A stretch of DNA of 64,000 nt from Foetidibacter luteolus (GTDB lineage Bacteria; Bacteroidota; Bacteroidia; Chitinophagales; Chitinophagaceae): positions 329,117-393,116 of the forward strand of contig NZ_VVIP01000035.1 in assembly GCF_009650435.1 (NCBI RefSeq). Reading direction: 5' to 3'. The position numbers and the translations under genes were made by a program. This document shows positions 18,012-26,284 of the stretch, in pieces. Position 1 is the first letter of the stretch; the number at the start of each line of letters is the position of its first letter. The notes under the pieces were generated by a model that saw only the letters and a list, made by a program, of their open reading frames with translations, did not search any database and had not been told where the DNA came from.

Positions 18012-18029
18012 TAAAACGTGCACGTTTTA
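18012..18029. other. 18-bp perfect palindrome
   Basis: TAAAACGTGCACGTTTTA is a perfect palindrome in the 334-base gap between the EEP gene start (17860) and the rhomboid gene end (18195). With no loop, it suits a dimeric protein binding site better than a terminator. It lies about 150 bases upstream of the EEP genes. The rest of the gap holds repeat B copy 2. Confidence 0.5.
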
Positions 18030-18058
18030 TAAACTGGCATTTAAGAATTGCAGAGGAA

Positions 18059-18150
18059 TTTTTATGGGCCCGTCAGCAGGAATTACTATTGGGCTTTACT
18101 TGCGTCGCACTCTTGTGCGTTCTGTTCACTATGCAGCTTTATGCGGGTAC
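18059..18150 (+). repeat. Dispersed repeat family B, copy 2
   Basis: TTTTTATGGGCCCGTCAGCA, then TTGCGTCGCACTCTTGTGCG and TATGCAGCTTTATGCGGGTA. It is of the form with the GGGCCCG...CAGCAGGAA left part. Confidence 0.8.
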
Positions 18151-18194
18151 CAGGCTTTTTGCTGAGTGTTTACAATAGTGGGCACAATACAGAC

Positions 18195-19124
18195 TTACAA
18201 GTCTTGCTCACTTGCTTTTTTAAGAAACTCCTTTTCTTCATCCGTTAAGAAGTGGTAACCCTTCTGGTTGATTTTATCAAGAATTTCATCCAGGCGTTGT
18301 TGCGTAAAATGGGGTTTCTTTTCAAACGGTTTTTTGGATGTTTTGTAGAAATGCTGATCGCCGGAAGATTTTTTCGCATGCTTTTTTTCAGGGCTAAAGA
18401 GGTCATCAAGCCAGTTCCAGAAGCTGCCCATCCAGGCACCCCAGTCATGCCCCCGCCTTAACTGGTGAATAAACAGGAAACCCAGCAACCCCGCACTAAG
18501 GTGGGCGAAACCGAAAGCCGCATTATCGCTGGCGATGGTAGCGTAATCTATGGCCACAAAAATGAGCGTAAAAACCCAAAGCGGTATACCCCCATTTAAC
18601 ATAGGGAAAATACGGTACCCGGGCGCTAATGTGGTAGTGGCAACCGCCACTGCCATAACCGCGGCGCCGCCGCCGGCCAGCACATAGCTGCTGTTTATAC
18701 CCGCCCTTAAATTTGGAAAAATGTTACTGGTAGCCACAAAGAAAACAGCGCCAACAAGGCCGCCATAGAGGTAAAGAGGAATAAGCTTGTTATTACCGGT
18801 GAGGTCCTGCAGAATATAACCAAAACCCCAAAGCCATAAAACTGTGGTAAGCAAACCCCATATAGAAACGTGGGTAAACATGTGGGTAAGCACCGTCCAC
18901 GGCCGGGTGCTCAGGGTTTCCAGGTTGGCAGGTAAGGTAACCCAGGTAGCTATCTGCTCATCAAAAGCCGGTACGCCTGCTTTGCCACTGGAGAACAGGT
19001 ACACTATTTTAACAAAATAAAACAGCGCAAAAACAACCGCGTTTATAATGATCAGCCAGGTTAAAGCATTGTTATTCTGGCCCAGCATCAACCTTCTGCC
19101 CCGGTTTTGTTCCATTACCCCCAT
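18195..19124 (-). CDS. Rhomboid-family membrane protein, predicted inactive, with DUF6576-like tail
   Basis: 309 residues. The rhomboid fold (about 20-225) shows the usual membrane segments and the catalytic His region NAAFGFAHLSAG (His208). Where active Bacteroidota homologs have GxS with the nucleophile, this protein reads LAGGGAAVMA (Gly151-Gly153), so the Ser is replaced by Gly and proteolysis is not expected. The soluble tail (about 235-309) ends in a helical DUF6576-like segment (LDEILDKINQKGYHFLTDEE). It lies 55 bases after an intact rhomboid gene on the same strand. An inactive rhomboid could bind substrates or partners of the active one, as iRhoms do; this is inference. Confidence 0.8.
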   Translation of the reverse strand: MGVMEQNRGRRLMLGQNNNALTWLIIINAVVFALFYFVKIVYLFSSGKAGVPAFDEQIATWVTLPANLETLSTRPWTVLTHMFTHVSIWGLLTTVLWLWGFGYILQDLTGNNKLIPLYLYGGLVGAVFFVATSNIFPNLRAGINSSYVLAGGGAAVMAVAVATTTLAPGYRIFPMLNGGIPLWVFTLIFVAIDYATIASDNAAFGFAHLSAGLLGFLFIHQLRRGHDWGAWMGSFWNWLDDLFSPEKKHAKKSSGDQHFYKTSKKPFEKKPHFTQQRLDEILDKINQKGYHFLTDEEKEFLKKASEQDL

Positions 19125-19179
19125 ACAATTTGTTTTTCAAAGTTGCCTGATATTAATAAGTGGCTTTTTTTATGTTTTG

Positions 19180-19944
19180 TTAATAAAAATTGCGCCGGTT
19201 GGTTTTGTTCCAGTAATATACGAGAATTAATCCAACTAAAGCGCCGCCAAGGTGGGCAATATGCGCAACATTATCGCCAGCCGAGTTTTGCACGGCACTG
19301 AAGAACTCTACCGCCGCATATCCAATTACAAACCATTTAGCTTTTATGGGTAAGAAAAAATTAAGGTAGATATACCTGTTGGGAAACAGGTAACCAAACG
19401 CTGCTAAACAACCAAAAACCGAACCAGATGCACCAAGAGTAGCAGTATTAAGCCGCAACTCTACTATGTATGTAGGGTCATTAACTCTGTGACCAGGATC
19501 ATATTTTTCAATAAATGCAAGAATTTTACTCATTGCATCTGGAGAATTCACCATTAATGAATTGTAAGCATTCAACATCGCATTATTCTCAAAGTATAAG
19601 GCAATCATGTGGCAAAAAGCTGCCCCCAGGCCGGATATAAGGTAAAAAACAAGGAACCTTTTTGGGCCCCACAAATTTTCCAGCACAGAGCCAAACATCC
19701 ATAAAACAAACATATTGCCTAACAGGTGCATGAAGTCTCCATGCATAAAAAGATAGGTTACAAATTGCCAGGGCCTGAATAAAGTGCTTTGCCAGGTGTG
19801 TAGTGCAAAAATATCTTCCAGGTAGTGTTCGCCCACCGCTTTGGTTGCAGTTACCTGTGCCAGGTAAACAAGCACATTAATAATAAGCAGGTTCTTAATA
19901 ATCGTTGGTAATATCTGGAAATTGCCCGGCCTGAAATCTGACAT
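19180..19944 (-). CDS. Rhomboid intramembrane serine protease
   Basis: 254 residues with about six or seven membrane segments. The rhomboid signature is complete: HGDFMHLLGNM, the Ser nucleophile in TLGASGSVFG (Ser173) and the His in AHIAHLGGALVG (His231). It cleaves membrane proteins within or near their transmembrane segment. It is immediately upstream of an inactive paralog, so the pair is probably cotranscribed. Confidence 0.92.
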   Translation of the reverse strand: MSDFRPGNFQILPTIIKNLLIINVLVYLAQVTATKAVGEHYLEDIFALHTWQSTLFRPWQFVTYLFMHGDFMHLLGNMFVLWMFGSVLENLWGPKRFLVFYLISGLGAAFCHMIALYFENNAMLNAYNSLMVNSPDAMSKILAFIEKYDPGHRVNDPTYIVELRLNTATLGASGSVFGCLAAFGYLFPNRYIYLNFFLPIKAKWFVIGYAAVEFFSAVQNSAGDNVAHIAHLGGALVGLILVYYWNKTNRRNFY

Positions 19945-20041
19945 AACTAACTCCGCTCCATAGAAATCTGCCCCACCCCCTGCAGAGTGGCATAGGTTAA
20001 AAATTGGCTTTACCAGGGCATAAAGCTTACCTGTTACTCTC

Positions 20042-21478
20042 TCATCCGGCCTTTAGTTTCAATTGCACAACGTTTTCAATATGGTGCGTATGCGGAAACA
20101 TATCCACCGGCTGTATTTTGGTTACGTTGTATTTTTCGCTTAATAGCTGTAGGTCCCTGGCCTGTGTGGCAGGGTTGCAGCTTACATACACAACGGTAGG
20201 CGCCGCAATTTCCAGCAGTTTTTTAACGAGTTTTTCGTGCATGCCTGCACGGGGAGGGTCTGTTATTATCACATCCGGCCTGCCATTGGCCGCAAAAAAA
20301 TCATCATTGCAAATATCTGTTACATCGCCGGTAAAAAATGAGGCATGCTGAATATTATTAAGCGCCGCATTTTCTTTGGCATCTGCAATGGCTTCGGGCA
20401 CTACCTCAACACCGACTATTTTTTTGGCCATCCGGCTTACGAATATGCCAATGCTGCCCGTTCCGCAGTACAGGTCGTACACCACCTGCTGGCCGGTAAG
20501 TTCCGCAAAATCACGGGTAATGGCGTACAGCCGCTCCGCCTGGCGGGTATTGGTTTGAAAGAATGATTTAGGGCTTATCTTAAACTGAAAGTCTTCCAGC
20601 TTTTCTATAATGTAGCCTTTGCCAAAATACACCTGGGGGTCAAGGTCAAAAATGCTGTCGTTTCTCTTAGTGTTAATGGTGTAGAGCAGTGTTGTTAAAG
20701 ATGGAAATTGCTTAAGCACATAGTCCAGCAGTGCTTCCCGCTTTGCTTTGTCTTCATAACCAAAAACAATGTTCAGCATCTGCTCTCCGGTAGAAGCCAT
20801 GCGTATCATCATGGTACGTAAAAAACCATGATGCTCACGTATGTTGTAGAAGGAGTAACCATTCTTTTTGGCAAAAGCCGCTATGGCATTGCGTAGCTGA
20901 TTGGTGGGCTCTTTTTGCAGGTAGCATTTGTCAATCTCCACCACTTTATCAAACATGCCCTTTGCATGAAAGCCGGCATAAGCTCCGCCATCCTCTATCT
21001 CCTCCCCTTCTGCCTGCCGGGCACGCATTTGCAGAAATTCTTCCTCAGGTATAAACCGTTTGGTGCAAAAGGTATATTCAATTTTATTTCGGTAATATTT
21101 ATCTTCTGCGCAACCGGCAATAGGCAGCATTTCGGGCAGTTGCAGCTTGCCTATGCGGGTAAGGTTATCCAGCACCTGCTTTTGTTTGTATTTTAACTGT
21201 TGGCCGTAGGGCAGCATTTGCCACTGGCAGCCGCCGCAAACACCAAAGTGGGAGCAAAAAGGCTTTTCCCGCTGCTGGGAATATTGCTTAAAACGTATGG
21301 TTGTGCCTTCGGCCCAGTCTTTTTTGCTTTTATACAGCCGGATGTCCACCACATCGCCGGGAACCGTGTTTTCAATAAACACCACTTTCCCTTCAACCCT
21401 GGCCAGCGATTTGCCTTCCGCGGCATAATCCTGCACCAGTACATCTTCTAATATTACAGGTATTTTCTTCTTTCTCAC
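20042..21478 (-). CDS. rlmD: 23S rRNA (uracil-5-)-methyltransferase, RlmD/RumA type
   Basis: 478 residues from a GTG start at 21478. A TRAM domain comes first, then a 4Fe-4S cluster site (CSHFGVCGGCQWQ), then the SAM-binding methyltransferase domain (VYDLYCGTGSIG) and the catalytic Cys in VVYVSCNPATQA. The enzyme makes 5-methyluridine in 23S rRNA (or tRNA, in related paralogs). The frame is open farther upstream to an ATG at 21649, but that part runs into repeat A copy 3 and lacks family character, so I choose the GTG directly before KKKIPVILEDVLVQD. The exact RNA target is inferred. Confidence 0.85.
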   Translation of the reverse strand: MRKKKIPVILEDVLVQDYAAEGKSLARVEGKVVFIENTVPGDVVDIRLYKSKKDWAEGTTIRFKQYSQQREKPFCSHFGVCGGCQWQMLPYGQQLKYKQKQVLDNLTRIGKLQLPEMLPIAGCAEDKYYRNKIEYTFCTKRFIPEEEFLQMRARQAEGEEIEDGGAYAGFHAKGMFDKVVEIDKCYLQKEPTNQLRNAIAAFAKKNGYSFYNIREHHGFLRTMMIRMASTGEQMLNIVFGYEDKAKREALLDYVLKQFPSLTTLLYTINTKRNDSIFDLDPQVYFGKGYIIEKLEDFQFKISPKSFFQTNTRQAERLYAITRDFAELTGQQVVYDLYCGTGSIGIFVSRMAKKIVGVEVVPEAIADAKENAALNNIQHASFFTGDVTDICNDDFFAANGRPDVIITDPPRAGMHEKLVKKLLEIAAPTVVYVSCNPATQARDLQLLSEKYNVTKIQPVDMFPHTHHIENVVQLKLKAG

Positions 21479-21631
21479 GGCGCAAAGGTAATGGCTGGGT
21501 AAATATGGGTTGCAGGTTACAGGTAGCTGGGTGTGCGGTTGAGCGTGTGCCGGGGATGAAGGACAATAATAACTTTGGCTAAAGCCAGGCTGTTGCATTC
21601 TGATTTGCCCGTACAAACCTGCCTGTGCAAG

Positions 21632-21806
21632 AAGCGGCGTGCTGCACAATCGGGTGAGGGATTGAAGCGGATACCCCGGTGAAGGTATTGTGCGGCTGGC
21701 ATGTGCCGGAGTATGAGCACAACCGAGTTAAAAGCAACTAAATGTTGCTTTTGACGAAGGTTGCGAACGCAGTTCTGCCCGGCCCGAGGTACGAGGGACA
21801 CCCCCT
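21632..21806 (+). repeat. Dispersed repeat family A, copy 3 (long form)
   Basis: This is the core of the family with the extra block after GAGTATGAGC. The block contains a 9-bp hairpin (arms 21730-21738 and 21744-21752) and the segment TTGCGAACGCAGTTCTG. It ends in ACGAGGGACACCCCC. Confidence 0.85.
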
Positions 21807-21947
21807 AAAAAACCTTGCCCTGCTTAATTGTTTTGGAGATAAAGAATAAGTAACGTCCGCTGCTGTAATAATACGCCCCAAATTGCTACCAACATGCTAC
21901 ATTAGCTAAACAAAACTTATCCACCCAAAACTTAAATACAATTCTCT

Positions 21948-22949
21948 ATGGGACTCTTCGACTTTATTAAAAACGAATTCATTGAAGTAATAGACTGGGT
22001 TGACGACACCAATGATACCGTTATCTATAAGTTTCCTGACAAGGGCAATAAAATTATGAATGGCGCACAGCTTACCGTGCGGGAATCGCAGGTGGCCGTG
22101 TTAATGAATGAGGGCGAATTTGGAGATGTATATATACCCGGCAGGCACGAGCTTAGCACCAAGAACATGCCCATTACCACTACCTTAAAATCGTGGAAAT
22201 ACCTTTTTGACTCTCCGTTTAAGGTGGATATTTTTTATGTTTCTACCAAACAGTTTACCAACCTTAAATGGGGCACCAGCAACCCGGTTATCATGCGTGA
22301 CCCGGTTTTTAAACAGGTACGCCTGCGTTCTTTTGGTACTTATACCATGCGGGTAATAGACCCCAAAAAGTTTATTAAAGAATTTGCCGGTACCAACCCC
22401 TGGGTGCGCATTGACGATGTGAGCGAACAACTGCGCAATACCATCATCAGCAAGCTGGCGGAAGGGTTGGCAGAGGCAGGCATCAGCGTACTTGACTTGG
22501 CCGCCAACTTTACGGAAATTGGCGAAAAACTGAAACCTGTTTTTCAAACTGAGTTTGAAACATGGGGCATAGAGCTGGGCAAGTTTTACATAGAAAATGT
22601 AACGCTGCCCGAAGAAGTGGAAAAAATGCTGGATAAAACCACTGAGCTTAACATGCTATCTGACAGGCTTAACCAGTTTAACCAGATGCAGGGCGGCATA
22701 GCCATAGAAAAACTGGCCGATAACCCCGGCGCTGCCAATACCGCCGGCATTGGTGCGGGGGTTATTCTTACCAACCTTATGCAACCCCAGCCACAACAAC
22801 AGCCGGCCACAACCGCAGCAGGTGCAGATGCCAACGATAAACAAAAACTGGTTGACCTGCTGAAACAACTGGGCGAACTAAAAACCGCGGGTATATTAAC
22901 AGAAGAAGAGTTTAACCAAAAAAAGGCGGAGATACTCGGCAAGTTATAA
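21948..22949 (+). CDS. SPFH-domain protein with C-terminal SHOCT motif (YdjI-like)
   Basis: 333 residues. The start MGLFDFIKNEFIEVIDWVDD and the SPFH/Band 7 domain (about 40-215) match the bacterial YdjI/virion-core-like SPFH group. A linker rich in Gln and Ala follows, then a short C-terminal SHOCT-type helix pair (LKQLGELKTAGILTEEEFNQ). In Bacillus subtilis YdjI works with the zinc-ribbon protein YdjG to recruit PspA to damaged membrane. Here the next gene (23103) encodes a zinc-ribbon membrane protein, so the pair looks conserved, but no pspA is in the window. It carries no signal peptide or membrane helix, so a peripheral membrane location is likely. Confidence 0.82.
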   Translation: MGLFDFIKNEFIEVIDWVDDTNDTVIYKFPDKGNKIMNGAQLTVRESQVAVLMNEGEFGDVYIPGRHELSTKNMPITTTLKSWKYLFDSPFKVDIFYVSTKQFTNLKWGTSNPVIMRDPVFKQVRLRSFGTYTMRVIDPKKFIKEFAGTNPWVRIDDVSEQLRNTIISKLAEGLAEAGISVLDLAANFTEIGEKLKPVFQTEFETWGIELGKFYIENVTLPEEVEKMLDKTTELNMLSDRLNQFNQMQGGIAIEKLADNPGAANTAGIGAGVILTNLMQPQPQQQPATTAAGADANDKQKLVDLLKQLGELKTAGILTEEEFNQKKAEILGKL

Positions 22950-22964
22950 AACATGTAATGTTGC

Positions 22965-23045
22965 TGCGTAATGGCCAGAACGTACAAGAGTGCGACGCAA
23001 CTACTTATCATGCTTATTCTTATGCCGGGCCCATAAAAATTCTTT
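22965..23045 (-). repeat. Dispersed repeat family B, copy 3
   Basis: Inverse orientation: GTACAAGAGTGCGACGCAAC then TGCCGGGCCCATAAAAATTC. It lies between the SPFH and zinc-ribbon genes, so if they are one transcript the repeat is in the message. Confidence 0.8.
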
Positions 23046-23102
23046 TCAGGTAATTGGCCCAATAAAAGTTAACTGCTTTAATAACAGCCGGTAATACTCA
23101 TC

Positions 23103-24182
23103 ATGGATAATCTTTTACTGTTCCCTTGCCCGGGCTGTAATTCTCAATTATACTTTAATGCCGCCAGCCAGCAGTTGGAATGTGAGCATTGCGGTACCAA
23201 AGTAGCTATTGAAAAGGCTGCCGATAAAATAACTGAAAACAGCCTTAAACAGCAGCTTGCAGCCGGCAGCAATACAAGCGGCGTTACCGTTGAGCAAATG
23301 GTTTATAAGTGTACCCGCTGCGGCTCTCAAACTGTTTTTACTTCTGAAACACCCACTTTTACCTGTGGCTTCTGCAATTTTGAAGTGGTTAACCCGGTTG
23401 CTTATAAAACAAGAATTATACAGCCATCGGGCATAGTGCCTTTTATTGTTGAAAAACAAAAGGCACTGGAAATTTTCAAACACTGGACAGGTACTGGTTT
23501 TTGGGCGCCTGGCGATCTTAAAGAATTTGCCCGGCAGGATGCACTGCATGGTATTTACCTGCCCTTTTGGACATACGATGCTCAAACCGATAGCCAATGG
23601 CAAGGCTATGGCGGCAGGCATTACTGGGTTACCGAGAGTTACACCGATAGCCAGGGCAAACGGCAAAGCAGGCAGGTACAAAGAACAGAATGGATTTACC
23701 GGAACGGCACTTACAACCATTTTTTTGATGATGTGCTTATTGGTGGCGCCACCGAACTTACCCAGAATGAATATGAAAGCATCTTCCCTTTCAGGCTGGG
23801 GGAACTGGTAAATTTTGATGCAAAATATTTATCGGGCTGGCAGGCAGATGTTTATGATATTGCCGTAAGCGATGGCTACAGTAAAGCGGAGCAGGTAATG
23901 AAAGATGCCATTTACGATGCCTGTGCCAACCTTTGCCGCATAGATACCTTCAGAGATCTCCAGGTATCTACCAACTACTCCGCACAAACCTATAAGCATA
24001 TACTGCTGCCTGTATGGTTATGTTCTTATTTTTATAAAGGCAAAAAATATCACTTTCTTATTAACGGGCAAACCGGCAAAATTCATGGCAAAAAGCCGGT
24101 ATCAACAGCCAAGGTTGTACTGGCCGTTATTTTGGCGCTGGTTGTAATTGCGGCTATCGTGTACTTCTCGCAGCAAGGATAG
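23103..24182 (+). CDS. Double zinc-ribbon membrane protein (YdjG-like)
   Basis: 359 residues. Two zinc ribbons are visible near the N terminus: CPGCNSQLYF with CEHCG (about 9-32), and CTRCGSQTVF with CGFCN (about 64-87). A mixed central domain (about 100-320) with many aromatic residues follows, then one C-terminal membrane helix (VVLAVILALVVIAAIVYF). Such proteins are often mislabelled as helicases; there are no helicase motifs. With the SPFH gene just upstream it resembles the YdjG-YdjI pair of the Bacillus membrane-stress response. Function here is inferred. Confidence 0.8.
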   Translation: MDNLLLFPCPGCNSQLYFNAASQQLECEHCGTKVAIEKAADKITENSLKQQLAAGSNTSGVTVEQMVYKCTRCGSQTVFTSETPTFTCGFCNFEVVNPVAYKTRIIQPSGIVPFIVEKQKALEIFKHWTGTGFWAPGDLKEFARQDALHGIYLPFWTYDAQTDSQWQGYGGRHYWVTESYTDSQGKRQSRQVQRTEWIYRNGTYNHFFDDVLIGGATELTQNEYESIFPFRLGELVNFDAKYLSGWQADVYDIAVSDGYSKAEQVMKDAIYDACANLCRIDTFRDLQVSTNYSAQTYKHILLPVWLCSYFYKGKKYHFLINGQTGKIHGKKPVSTAKVVLAVILALVVIAAIVYFSQQG

Positions 24183-24215
24183 CACTATCAATGTCTCTTT
24201 TTTATTGTATTTATT

Positions 24216-24385
24216 TGGGGTGCCCCCAAGCTGCGCAAGGGGTCGGGCAGAACTACGTTCGCAACCTTCGTCAAAGCAACATTTAGTTGCTTTTCCTCGC
24301 TTGTGCTATTACTCCGGCACAAACTCTTTGCTGCGATGGCCTCACCGGGGTAGCCGCTTCAATCCCTCACCCAAAGTGTAACACG
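24216..24385 (-). repeat. Dispersed repeat family A, copy 4 (long form)
   Basis: Inverse orientation: GGTGCCCCCAAGCTGCGCAA, the hairpin block around AAGCAACATTTAGTTGCTT, ATTACTCCGGCAC and CAATCCCTCACCC. It lies 33 bases after the zinc-ribbon gene. Confidence 0.85.
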
Positions 24386-24489
24386 CTGTTGTTACATAAT
24401 CCTTTAAATACCTAAGCAGCAAACCTGCTGCAGCATTACAATATTATAACCGGTATTAAAGGGCCAGTGTCTTTTTTTATTTTCGGGCA

Positions 24490-25707
24490 ATGATAGCAGC
24501 CACAGCACAATTGTATAAAAATGCCTATACCGGTCTTTCCAGGAAAACCTGGTACCTAAGCGTGGTTATGTTAATTAACCGCAGCGGCACCATGGTTGTA
24601 CCGTTTATGACTATGTATTGTACACAGCAACTGGGTTTTAGCCTTTTGCAGGCAGGTTTTATCATGGCGCTTTTTGGCGCCGGTGCTGTTACAGGCGCTT
24701 TCATCGGCGGCATAATAACAGATAAGGTGGGCTTTTACCCTATGCAGGTTGCTGCCTTGTTGCTGGGTGGTTGCATGTTTATTGTAACCGGCTTTTTAAA
24801 AACATATCCAGCATTGTGCATCGGCAGTTTTGTGCTGAGTGTTTGTAACGAATCTTTCCGGCCTGCTAATTCCGCCGCGGTGGCTTTTTACAGTAAACCT
24901 GAAAACCGCACCCGGTCTTATGCCTTAAACCGGCTGGCGATTAACCTGGGCTGGTCTTTTGGAGGTGCATTGGGCGGTTTTATCGCTTCCATCAACTACA
25001 ACCTGTTGTTCTGGGTTGATGGTGTTACCAATATTGTAGCAGCCCTGCTTTTAATGCGATTGCTGCCTTATGTAAACCATAAAAAACAAACTGCACAGGC
25101 AGCAGAAAACGCCCCTGTAAAGTCTGCCTACCGGGATGTGCCTTACCTGTTTTTTACACTGCTCACTATTTTGTTTGCTACCTGCTTTTTCCAGTTGTTT
25201 ACCATACAGCCTGTATTTTTTAAGAACGAGTGGAAGCTTACCGAACAGATGATTGGCCTGCTGATGGCCCTTAACGGCTTAATTATAGTGGTAATTGAAA
25301 TGATTATTGTTTACTCCATAGAAGGAAAAAGGCCACTCACTTTTTTTATAAGGGCCGGGGTGTTTACAGTTGGGTTAAGCTATGCGCTGTTTAACATTTT
25401 GCCTGGCGTTGCAGTAAGCGCATTTGTTTGCGTTGCTGTTATGACACTTGGCGAAATACTGGCCATGCCTTTTATGAATACTTACTGGATAAGCCGCACC
25501 AGCGAAAATAACCGCGGCCAATACGCCGCTATTTATACCATTGCCTGGAGTATTGCGCAGATTACAGCCCCATCATTCGGAAGTTACACGGCTGAAAAGT
25601 TCGGCTTCGCAACATTATGGTGGATGAATGCCGGCATTTGCACTATTACCGCCATTGGCTTTGCCCTGCTGGGGAAAAAAGACGGCCAACTTACAACCCG
25701 CTCCTGA
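24490..25707 (+). CDS. Major facilitator superfamily transporter
   Basis: 405 residues with about 12 membrane segments. The MFS loop 2-3 motif is recognisable in FIGGIITDKVGFYPMQV, and the second half repeats the six-helix layout after a charged linker (HKKQTAQAAENAPVKS). The general shape is that of a drug or sugar exporter of the MFS_1 group; the substrate cannot be told. It stands alone between repeat A copy 4 and a small hypothetical gene. Confidence 0.85.
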   Translation: MIAATAQLYKNAYTGLSRKTWYLSVVMLINRSGTMVVPFMTMYCTQQLGFSLLQAGFIMALFGAGAVTGAFIGGIITDKVGFYPMQVAALLLGGCMFIVTGFLKTYPALCIGSFVLSVCNESFRPANSAAVAFYSKPENRTRSYALNRLAINLGWSFGGALGGFIASINYNLLFWVDGVTNIVAALLLMRLLPYVNHKKQTAQAAENAPVKSAYRDVPYLFFTLLTILFATCFFQLFTIQPVFFKNEWKLTEQMIGLLMALNGLIIVVIEMIIVYSIEGKRPLTFFIRAGVFTVGLSYALFNILPGVAVSAFVCVAVMTLGEILAMPFMNTYWISRTSENNRGQYAAIYTIAWSIAQITAPSFGSYTAEKFGFATLWWMNAGICTITAIGFALLGKKDGQLTTRS

Positions 25708-25888
25708 AGCTATTGCGCCATTATCTGTAGCGAATTTTTGACAGCTTTATTTTTGCCTGCATTTCACAATAAAAATAAAAAAGTTTATTTTGAGGCTGGA
25801 AACCGTGAAAAATCTACCATTATGTCACGTGTCAATTCTGCCGGACTAAACACTAACAAAAAACACTAAACTCACTAAAGTTGCTTCT

Positions 25889-26284
25889 ATGGATATGATA
25901 CAAGACATTTGGGATGCATCCAAAGAAATCCTTCATGTGTCTTCTGAATTTGCAAAAGCCAATCCCGCCGAAAAAGAACGGCTCTCTGAAGTTCTATCCA
26001 AAATATCGGAGGTGCTTAATGAAATGTATATAAAACTCAGGCAAAAAGTACGCCCGTCCAACGAATTTAGCCAGTTGAACCTTTTTTCAAACACCTTTTA
26101 TCAGCATGCCAGCAACATCCTGGGAGATGAGCAGGCAAAAGAATTATACGAATTGCTGAACACTTCAGATAAATCCGACAAACTGTTCAACAGGGTAATA
26201 AGCGATAAGTTTTCTTACGATGAATTACAAAAGCTGGAAGAAGCATCCGGCAAGTTCAAAGTTGCTTCTGTAATAATTAAGTAG
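25889..26284 (+). CDS. Hypothetical helical cytoplasmic protein
   Basis: 131 residues, no signal peptide or membrane segment. It is charged and mostly helical (for example NPAEKERLSEVLSKISEVLN), with no motif I recognise. A 181-base A/T-rich leader precedes it. Its stop codon directly abuts the stop of the convergent WecA-like gene at 26285, so the two messages must share or overlap their 3' ends. Confidence 0.6.
   Translation: MDMIQDIWDASKEILHVSSEFAKANPAEKERLSEVLSKISEVLNEMYIKLRQKVRPSNEFSQLNLFSNTFYQHASNILGDEQAKELYELLNTSDKSDKLFNRVISDKFSYDELQKLEEASGKFKVASVIIK

Noticed and set aside
21479..21649. N-terminal extension of rlmD to the ATG at 21649
   Set aside because: The extra 57 residues have no family similarity and run into repeat A copy 3; the GTG at 21478 is right at the domain start.
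25748..25755. Promoter box TATTTTTG before the small gene at 25889
   Set aside because: The -7 pattern fits, but there is no TTTG or TTG at the right distance upstream.
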